DNA of 18,139 nt. Source: Anaerolineae bacterium (GTDB lineage Bacteria; Chloroflexota; Anaerolineae; Promineifilales; Promineifilaceae). Location: contig JANQGC010000196.1 of assembly GCA_028277515.1 (NCBI GenBank), positions 1 through 18,139 of the forward strand, written 5' to 3'. A model generated the notes under the pieces. It was not told the origin of the DNA, made no database searches, and was given only the letters and a program-made list of their open reading frames with translations. Below, piece after piece: positions 13,565 through 18,139 of the stretch (position 1 is the first letter of the stretch; every line of letters begins with the position of its first letter). A program made the translations under genes and the position numbers.

Positions 13565-14968
13565 CTAATCAGAAAACGGAACCTCGGCCGCCCTCTCTGA
13601 TAGTTGGGCAAAAACTTTTTCAAAGACGGACCATGCAATGTCATATGAAAAATGTTTTTGCCCCACATTGAAGTTGTGTTCGACGACTTGTTGATATTTT
13701 TTCCGGCTCAAGAGGAGCTCAATCACCTGGTCGACGGCCGATTTGATCTTATCTTTGCTGACGTATGCGAAGCCATAGGATTTATTGTTCTTTGTATCGC
13801 CCAGGCTGACCACATGCACACCCTTCGTTCTAATATCTGAGATAAAGACCGGGTATTCAAATAAAACAACCGGTTTCTTGACAAAAAAGGCTTCAAGCAA
13901 CTGGTTGCCAAACCCTTCATACTGGCTCGGATAAGTGATCACATCGGCAAAAGGATAAGCATCCCAAAGGGCATGTACCCCCTCATGATGATCCGAATTG
14001 TTGGTCATATTGCGCAAAATGTGCATCTCGACCCCCATGCGGCTGGCATAGCGCAGCAGTTTTCGGAAATACTGCATATCGCGAAATTCCGCATAGCCGG
14101 AAAGCAGCAGCGTGGCCTTATTTTTAGAGGCATCAAACATCTTTCCGTTGTAGAACCTCTTGCCATGTAATTTGTCTCGCTGCTGGTTGAATTCCCGGAC
14201 AAAGTCAATCGCCACTTCGATGTTTTTTCGCCGCACAATTCTGGTTGCCTGCAAAAAGAGAATGTCATCTAAATCAACATTGTTCTCCTCCAGGAGTTGG
14301 GCCATTTTGGGCGATTTACTGATAGGTGGTAAGTTGAAATCAAATGTATCGTTCAATACCTCCGCCCGAATTCCTCTACGTTTATAAAGCGCTTCCTGGG
14401 CGATATGGTTGATCACCAGGTAGGAAAACAGCGGATCTTCGATCAAGAAATAATCGTCAAGAACACGTTGAATAAAGGAGTTGGTTGGCCAATCGTACCG
14501 CGCTTCTTCCCAATAAAAATCGTGACAGATCACGACGGTGGGAATCCTTAATTCGCGCAGCACATCGCCCAGGGCGATCACCGCGGGCAGATTCTCGCCC
14601 ACGGAAAAAATATTGGATATGACAATGAAATCCGGACGATAGGTTGCAAGATGCTCCGTGAGATCGGTTCTGATAGTTTCAACCTTTTCCCAAATATTTT
14701 TTTCTAATTTCGCATTAGATTGAAAAGTCTTCAATCCGCCAAACGCATCTTCATCAATGGTGAATATTTGCGGATTTAACTGCGACTCCAAATCCCTGAC
14801 CACAAAATCAGCACCATAATTTTCAGGACCAGACAAAAGTTTAACTTCCGCGCCTCGCGCCTCAAATATCTCTTTCCAGGCCGCCATTTCCAAAGAGACG
14901 CCATCTGTTTTGCCCACGCGATAGTGGATTAATAGAATATTTTTACCGTTTACGAATGTGTTTTCCAT
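13565..14968 (-). CDS. Glycosyltransferase family 4 protein
   Basis: 467 residues with the two Rossmann-like halves of a GT-B enzyme. The N-terminal half starts with NILLIHYRVGKTDGVSLEM (10-28), where the glycine-rich G-K-T-D-G-V-S loop is the acceptor/donor phosphate loop typical of GT4. The C-terminal half has FLQATRIVRRKNIEVAIDF (238-256) and the diagnostic E351-x7-E359 motif (SQYEGFGNQLLEAF), which binds the nucleotide sugar; PVVLFEYPVF follows. No signal peptide or membrane helix, so it acts in the cytoplasm, retaining the anomeric configuration. Donor and acceptor are not predictable; soluble GT4 enzymes of this type make small glycosides or polysaccharide parts. It follows the unknown gene at 15136-15933 on the same strand with a 167-nt gap. 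Only a weak ribosome-binding site is seen. Confidence 0.85.
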   Translation of the reverse strand: MENTFVNGKNILLIHYRVGKTDGVSLEMAAWKEIFEARGAEVKLLSGPENYGADFVVRDLESQLNPQIFTIDEDAFGGLKTFQSNAKLEKNIWEKVETIRTDLTEHLATYRPDFIVISNIFSVGENLPAVIALGDVLRELRIPTVVICHDFYWEEARYDWPTNSFIQRVLDDYFLIEDPLFSYLVINHIAQEALYKRRGIRAEVLNDTFDFNLPPISKSPKMAQLLEENNVDLDDILFLQATRIVRRKNIEVAIDFVREFNQQRDKLHGKRFYNGKMFDASKNKATLLLSGYAEFRDMQYFRKLLRYASRMGVEMHILRNMTNNSDHHEGVHALWDAYPFADVITYPSQYEGFGNQLLEAFFVKKPVVLFEYPVFISDIRTKGVHVVSLGDTKNNKSYGFAYVSKDKIKSAVDQVIELLLSRKKYQQVVEHNFNVGQKHFSYDIAWSVFEKVFAQLSERAAEVPFSD

Positions 14969-15135
14969 ACACTATTACTCGTTCTCGTATCGCCAGGATT
15001 CGCAACGATCCAGTGGCTGCTTACGATGAATAAGTTAAGTTATTTAATCTGAGGTTCGATTTTGTGGATGGGCGAGCAAATCTATCGTACTCGTTCTTAT
15101 TGATGTTAACCTGTTTTTTGTAGATGGCAATAGTA

Positions 15136-15933
15136 TCAAACCTTACTTACTGTGTTCAGCAGTTCGATCATGGGTAAAACATAGGCGAGGCGTTTACGCG
15201 TTTCGTTGACATCAGATTCTCTAACTGATTTCAGTTCTTGCGCACCCATACGGGAGAATAGAGGGTCTTCCCAGGCCAACCAGTTGACTTCTTGCGTCGA
15301 TACCTCATCAATAAGCGGTACGAGCAACTCCGCGAAAAAAGTCAGATCGCGGCGCTTCACATGAGGCAAAAGGGCGCGTAACCGCTCAGCCTTTATGGCC
15401 AGGTGGCACCAGGCAAATTCTAGCGAAACGCTAAATAACAACCTGGATACCTGCATCACCATTTGCTCTAGCAAACGATAGTTCTTAGGATGGCTTTGCC
15501 AGGCAGCCGGCGAACGCTGGAATAGTAAGGGTGTAGTTTCTGATTTCAGATCTTGTATATCGGCCGAAAACTCAACACGGTATTTATCCTGCAAAGCAAA
15601 GATCAAACGATCAACAAAACAGAGATGCATAATTTGCCCAGGGAAACAGCGTTCGGCAGCATAGGTATAAAGCATGAAAAAATCCTCACCTACAGCAAGT
15701 TCTTGCTGATGTTTGAGGACCTGGAACAGCGGGTCCGCCTCCAGCGCTGCAATTTCATCAGGGTTCAGTTGATTGGTAACTGGCGTAACGGAGACAAATA
15801 CGGCCGAAAATAAATCTCGTAAATAGATATGGATTGGCTGCAAGTGCGGGATCAGCTTCCCTGCCGGATCGTGTAAATTAAAAACAGCGACTGGTTTCAA
15901 AGAAATGAGACATTCATTATCCCGGAAACTCAA
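15136..15933 (-). CDS. Conserved hypothetical protein, possibly sugar-related
   Basis: 265 residues from a TTG start. No ATG is available before residue 87, and a second TTG at 15900 would give MKPVAVFNLHDPAG, a natural-looking N-terminus; I consider it at least as likely because the 15933 TTG lies in the loop of a strong hairpin. Visible blocks: KPVAVFNLHDPAGKLIPHL, then HIYLRDLFSAVFVSVTP, MHLCFVDRLIFALQDKYRVEF, TPLLFQRSPAAWQSHPKNY, SLEFAWCHLAIKAERLRALL and NWLAWEDPLFSRM; the C-terminus ETRKRLAYVLPMIELL is helical. The early strand-helix order and the repeated aromatic/acidic motifs recall nucleotide-sugar-type enzymes, but I cannot assign a family. Being upstream of a GT4 gene on the same strand supports a glycan role; this is inference. 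Confidence 0.7.
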   Translation of the reverse strand: MSFRDNECLISLKPVAVFNLHDPAGKLIPHLQPIHIYLRDLFSAVFVSVTPVTNQLNPDEIAALEADPLFQVLKHQQELAVGEDFFMLYTYAAERCFPGQIMHLCFVDRLIFALQDKYRVEFSADIQDLKSETTPLLFQRSPAAWQSHPKNYRLLEQMVMQVSRLLFSVSLEFAWCHLAIKAERLRALLPHVKRRDLTFFAELLVPLIDEVSTQEVNWLAWEDPLFSRMGAQELKSVRESDVNETRKRLAYVLPMIELLNTVSKV

Positions 15934-15947
15934 AGTTCCGGGATAAT
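15916..15947. repeat. Strong 12-bp stem-loop at a gene junction
   Basis: ATTATCCCGGAA (15916-15927) and TTCCGGGATAAT (15936-15947) are perfect 12-bp arms with an 8-nt loop, extendable by ACT/AGT with a bulged A. It starts 4 nt after the VOC gene stop and covers the TTG start of the next minus-strand gene. There is no T run after either arm, so it is not a typical terminator. It may be an RNA-stability or attenuation hairpin, or a repressor dyad. Confidence 0.65.
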
Positions 15948-15950
15948 GCC

Positions 15951-16322
15951 TTATACATGTTGGTCAACAAGGATTGGATTACCATCCGGATCGGCGATGA
16001 CAAAACTGGCCGGGCCGCTTGTGCCTTCTTCTGCTTCGCTCAAGAAAGTGATACCTTTTTCCTTTAATTCGCGCTGCAAGTCGCGCACATCAGTGAACGA
16101 TTCCTGTGTTTTGGCGTCCTGGTCCCAGCCGGGATTAAAAGTCAGGATATTATCCTCGAACATGCCCTGGAAAAGCCCTATGACTACATCGCGGTTTTTC
16201 ATGATCAACCAGTTGTGTTCCGCTTCTCCGCCGAACACTTCAAAGCCCAATTTTTCATAAAAATCCTTGGACGCCTGTAAATCCTTCACCGCTAAACTGA
16301 CTGAAAATGCACCTAAATTCAT
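15951..16322 (-). CDS. VOC superfamily (glyoxalase/bleomycin-resistance-like) protein
   Basis: 123 residues, the usual size for a one-module-pair VOC protein. The first beta-alpha-beta unit is [27 protein letters not shown] (6-32) and the second ends with [17 protein letters not shown]. At the position where many family members carry the metal-binding histidine (H in HVxLxVxD) there is a serine, and the usual C-terminal glutamate is replaced (ILVDQ), so a glyoxalase-type metal site seems incomplete. It may bind a small molecule or use other residues. AAGGAG lies 7 nt before the ATG, and a TATAAT on the minus strand (16399-16404) is a likely -10 box. Function in this organism is unknown. Confidence 0.88.
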   Translation of the reverse strand: MNLGAFSVSLAVKDLQASKDFYEKLGFEVFGGEAEHNWLIMKNRDVVIGLFQGMFEDNILTFNPGWDQDAKTQESFTDVRDLQRELKEKGITFLSEAEEGTSGPASFVIADPDGNPILVDQHV

Positions 16323-16343
16323 AATATCTCCTTTTTATTTTTG

Positions 16344-16404
16344 TAGCGTCATTTGCCAAAATTACACGCTAATGCATGCTCCCCCAATATTTAGAAGGAT
16401 TATA
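16344..16404 (-). promoter_or_regulatory. Promoter and leader of the VOC gene
   Basis: Minus-strand TATAAT at 16399-16404 with no clear -35 box at 16-18 bp. The transcript would carry a leader of about 70 nt that contains TAGCGT (16344-16349) and ACGCTA (16366-16371), a 6-bp inverted repeat with a 16-nt loop, then the AAGGAG site. A regulator or RNA fold could act here. Confidence 0.35.
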
Positions 16405-16533
16405 GCAGAAAAAGAACAAAAGTTCTACAATCATTTTTTGGATGTTGTTGATATGAAGAGGTGGCATTATGGTTCGATGATCATCTTTCATAAGCTGCCG
16501 CGCCACTTTTCAATGAAACACGGCCGTGCTAAT

Positions 16534-16566
16534 AAAAAAAGCCAGGCTTCTAAAAGAAACCCGGCT
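16534..16566 (-). terminator. Rho-independent terminator of the pentapeptide-repeat gene
   Basis: Read on the minus strand, AGCCGGGTTTC pairs with GAAGCCTGGCT over 11 positions (two G-U wobbles), with a 5-nt loop, followed by a run of seven T. It lies 27 nt beyond the stop of the pentapeptide gene. Confidence 0.85.
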
Positions 16567-16592
16567 CCGGAAATTTTCTGAAAAAGGGATGG

Positions 16593-17084
16593 TCAAGCTA
16601 CGGTTGCTTGCCTTTTACTCCGTGCCCCGATGAGGAGGAGTAATCCGAGCAAAAACAGGCCGGCCAAGGCCCAGGGCCACAGATTATTTATCGTCGCTGC
16701 CCCTATTCCTGTCAAAGTGACGGCCGTTGGCGCCCAATCACAAAATGGCTCGGTTGAGTTCGCATCGGTTCCGTCCGGGCAGGTTACATTGTTAAAGTTG
16801 GCCCCGGTTGTAATCGGGGTTCCTTGGGCGCCGGTCAAATCGACACCATTCAAATTTGCATTGGTAAAATTAGTGCCGTCCAGAATCGCGTTGACAAGAA
16901 TCGCTCCATTCAAATTTGCGCCAGTCATATCAATGCCGGTTAAGTCTACGCCTGTTTTATCGCAACCACTCCAATTCACACCAATGCCGGCAGGGTCGCC
17001 ACACGCTGCGTTTGCCATAGGCACGACCATGATCATCAGCGCCAACAGTGCAATTGCCACCATTATCCATTGCTTACGTAACAT
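16593..17084 (-). CDS. Exported pentapeptide-repeat protein with C-terminal membrane anchor
   Basis: 163 residues. A signal peptide (1-26, cleavage after ANA) is followed by about ten pentapeptide repeats, A(N/D)LxG type, at 43-100: VDLTG, IDMTG, ANLNG, AILVN, AILDG, TNFTN, ANLNG, VDLTG and ANFNN. They should form a small right-handed quadrilateral beta helix. Cysteines at 28, 41, 102 and 115 may cap the helix by disulfides. The end reads PTAVTLTGIG, then a membrane helix (about 136-153, WALAGLFLLGLLLLIG) and RSKRQ, a tripartite surface-anchor layout seen at the C-terminus of many Chloroflexota secreted proteins. AAGGAG precedes the ATG at 7 nt. Most pentapeptide proteins are cytoplasmic or thylakoid-lumenal, so a surface version is unusual. 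Function unknown. The upstream 17085-17298 stretch shows no clear promoter boxes. Confidence 0.85.
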   Translation of the reverse strand: MLRKQWIMVAIALLALMIMVVPMANAACGDPAGIGVNWSGCDKTGVDLTGIDMTGANLNGAILVNAILDGTNFTNANLNGVDLTGAQGTPITTGANFNNVTCPDGTDANSTEPFCDWAPTAVTLTGIGAATINNLWPWALAGLFLLGLLLLIGARSKRQATVA

Positions 17085-17298
17085 TATTCATCTCCTTTAT
17101 CAAGATGCAGCGATTAGAAAACGTAATCCTGAATCTAAATTGCCAAATCCCCCCATTAGTAACCCTATGGTACTGGATGTTTGCAGATTTTGGGTGAAAG
17201 AACCATAAATTTTTACGACATGCGAAATGCGTCGCAGCCAGTATTGCCCAGTCATTCCAGGGCAGTCAATTTGTCAGTTGCTTTGCTGAGGCGGTTCA

Positions 17299-17964
17299 TC
17301 ACTGGGTATTCTTGTTGATGACGTTAGGATTTTCCCGATCTTCATGCCACATTCCCGGATTGCTAAGGATATAGTCTCGAATACGTCCCAGCGATTGTTC
17401 ATTGCGCACAATATGTTCGTAATAATTGCGCTGCCACACGCGGCGATTGTATGTTTGCCATCCTTTTTGTTTTACGCCATCGGTATAACGTTTTGTGGTT
17501 AATGTTTTAAACCTGTGCACCACATCGGGTAATGACATCCGTGACGTAGGGGCAACCCCCCGTGGTTGCCCCGATTGTGGTTGCCCCGATTGTGGTTGCC
17601 CCGATTGTGGTTGCCCAATGTCAGGACCAGTGCGGGTATGAGAATCGGGGCGGGTACGGGAATCGGGGCGGGTACGGGGACCCGCCCCTACGGGGTCAAA
17701 CAATACAACGATCCCGTGCATATGATTGGGCATGATAATGGACGCGTCGACATCAACGCCGGGATAATATTCAGGAATTTCATCCCATACCGTTTTCACC
17801 ATGCGGCCGGCATCATTCAACTGCATAATGCCATCTATCACCTTTCCAAACAGGCAGGCCCGGTCCTGGCAAACGATGGTTACAAAATAAGCCCCGGCCT
17901 GGGTGTAATCGTAGTCCTTCAGGCGAATGGAACGGCGATGGTGGCGATTGGGATCATAGGTCAT
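17299..17964 (-). CDS. REP-associated tyrosine transposase (Y1/IS200-like, RAYT) with REP-derived insert
   Basis: 221 residues from ATG 17964 (MTYDPNRHHRRSIRLKDYD). The ATG at 18015 is rejected because the extra 17 residues are translated from a REP hairpin. The N-terminal fold (YTQAGAYFVTIVCQDR) and the HUH metal motif H81-M-H83 in MPNHMHGIVV are clear. The nucleophile is probably Y182 (or Y181) in WQRNYYEHIVRNEQSL, followed by IRDYILSNP. Y1 transposases cut and rejoin single-stranded DNA at hairpins through a 5'-phosphotyrosine bond. Residues about 92-138 are a low-complexity insert (PDSRTR-like and GQPQS x3) encoded by two REP hairpins and two tandem arrays, placed in the loop between the HUH motif and MSLPDVVHRFKTLTTKRY. 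All key residues remain, so activity is possible. Confidence 0.88.
   Translation of the reverse strand: MTYDPNRHHRRSIRLKDYDYTQAGAYFVTIVCQDRACLFGKVIDGIMQLNDAGRMVKTVWDEIPEYYPGVDVDASIIMPNHMHGIVVLFDPVGAGPRTRPDSRTRPDSHTRTGPDIGQPQSGQPQSGQPQSGQPRGVAPTSRMSLPDVVHRFKTLTTKRYTDGVKQKGWQTYNRRVWQRNYYEHIVRNEQSLGRIRDYILSNPGMWHEDRENPNVINKNTQ
17546..17572 (+). repeat. REP hairpin A, inside the transposase reading frame
   Basis: GTA, then GGGGCAACC and GGTTGCCCC as perfect 9-bp arms around the loop CCCCGT. It lies within the transposase coding sequence in the opposite direction to the gene and is followed at once by a tandem array derived from its right arm. Confidence 0.85.
17573..17616 (+). repeat. 15-bp tandem array in the transposase gene
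   Basis: GATTGTGGTTGCCCC occurs three times head to tail (17573-17587, 17588-17602, 17603-17616, the last one base short). The second part of the unit copies the right arm of REP A. The unit is a multiple of three and encodes GQPQS repeats in the transposase. Confidence 0.9.
17632..17667 (+). repeat. 18-bp tandem array in the transposase gene
   Basis: GCGGGTACGGGAATCGGG occurs twice (17632-17649 with two mismatches, 17650-17667 exact), and a third start GCGGGTACGGGG merges with REP B. The unit length keeps the frame and gives PDSRTR-like repeats in the protein. Confidence 0.85.
17665..17691 (-). repeat. REP hairpin B, inside the transposase reading frame
   Basis: Read on the minus strand it is GTA, then GGGGCGGGT and ACCCGCCCC as perfect 9-bp arms around CCCCGT. 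It faces REP A from the other side of the two tandem arrays, so A and B form an inverted pair within the gene. Confidence 0.85.
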
Positions 17965-17979
17965 TTTGTATCGTTTTCC

Positions 17980-18006
17980 GTAGGGGCAGACCCCCGTGTC
18001 TGTCCC
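17980..18006 (+). repeat. REP hairpin C, upstream of the transposase
   Basis: GTA, then GGGGCAGAC, loop CCCCGT and GTCTGTCCC. One of nine stem positions is a G-T wobble. It sits just upstream of the transposase start codon and is covered by the rejected longer reading frame. Confidence 0.8.
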
Positions 18007-18038
18007 TAATATCAATATTGTACATTATTTCATGATTG

Positions 18039-18064
18039 GTAGGGGCCACCCCCCGTGGTGGCCC
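18039..18064 (+). repeat. REP hairpin D, right edge
   Basis: GTA, then GGGGCCACC, loop CCCCGT and GGTGGCCC, with eight perfect stem pairs. It has the same head and loop as REPs A-C but different stem bases. A tandem array begins four bases later. Confidence 0.8.
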
Positions 18065-18067
18065 AGG

Positions 18068-18139
18068 ACCAGGGGGCAGGTACGGGGACCAGGGGGCAGG
18101 TACGGGGACCAGGGGGCAGGTACGGGGACCAGGGGGCAG
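18068..18139 (+). repeat. 20-bp tandem array running off the right edge
   Basis: ACCAGGGGGCAGGTACGGGG repeats exactly at 18068-18087, 18088-18107 and 18108-18127; a fourth copy is cut by the window end. The unit contains GGTACGGGGACC across its junction, close to the arm-loop of REP B, so it probably arose from a degenerate REP. Confidence 0.92.

Noticed and set aside
14976..15097. Exact 10-bp repeat TACTCGTTCT at 14976-14985 and 15088-15097, before the GT4 gene
   Set aside because: Two copies of a 10-mer in a 170-nt gap may be a regulator site, but there is no dyad symmetry and no third copy in the gap, so I do not claim it.
16267..16581. Plus-strand 104-codon frame over the VOC gene start and gap
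   Set aside because: It overlaps the VOC gene antisense and crosses a clear minus-strand terminator; no domain or ribosome-binding site supports it.
17573..17667. Possible CRISPR array
   Set aside because: The repeats are head to tail with no unique spacers and lie inside a coding frame; they are tandem repeats derived from REP arms.
17566..18009. Plus-strand 147-codon frame opposite the transposase
   Set aside because: It is antisense to a protein with complete HUH and tyrosine motifs; its RLWLP repeats are only the tandem array read backwards.

Overview
The window looks like a chromosomal segment of an uncultured or poorly studied Chloroflexota bacterium, probably Anaerolineae or a related class. 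This is inference from content. The evidence is a very long DUF11-repeat surface protein, an anti-sigma protein fused to a beta domain that otherwise sits in Chloroflexota membrane glycosyltransferases, a secreted pentapeptide protein with a PTAV-type C-terminal anchor, leaderless promoters, and GTAGGGGC-type REP hairpins next to a Y1/REP-associated transposase. The palindrome CGGCCG is strikingly frequent (about 35 copies by eye) in all genes on both strands. No rRNA, tRNA, CRISPR array or prophage is visible.

Layout. 1-2894 (minus): 5' part of a giant exported DUF11-repeat protein that runs off the left edge. 3184-4209 (minus): Fic AMP-transferase with its own inhibitory motif. 4210-4310: a divergent control region with two copies of an AGTGAC dyad, followed by the 3' remnant of an alpha/beta hydrolase (4308-4544). 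4714-7730 (plus): five-gene run of SDR oxidoreductase, HsmA-like membrane protein, ECF sigma factor with a cysteine-bearing C-terminal extension, SRPBCC protein and a conserved small protein, with a REP-like hairpin before the last gene. 7735-8763 (minus): aldo/keto reductase. 8878-9548 (plus): AT-rich PIN toxin and ribbon-helix-helix antitoxin pair with ATGA overlap. 9661-10497 (minus): TspO-related membrane protein under a perfect consensus promoter.

10723-13269 (plus): overlapping operon of a second ECF sigma factor, its likely membrane anti-sigma factor and a lipoprotein. 13402-13548: a promoter-like, structured leader ending in a ribosome-binding site with no gene behind it. 13565-16322 (minus): GT4 glycosyltransferase, a conserved unknown protein and a VOC protein. 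16593-17084 (minus): secreted pentapeptide-repeat protein with a clear terminator. 17299-18139: Y1/REP-associated transposase whose own reading frame contains two REP hairpins and two short tandem arrays, flanked by two more REPs and a 20-bp tandem array that leaves the window.

The genes do not form one pathway. The region mixes regulation (two ECF sigma factors), cell-surface proteins, small stress or redox enzymes and selfish or toxin-antitoxin elements. The strongest novel signals are the transposase carrying its own REP substrate in frame, with paired-base covariation among REP copies; three genes whose -10 box ends 6-7 nt before the ATG; an operator-like dyad pair beside a broken gene; and an orphan structured leader.
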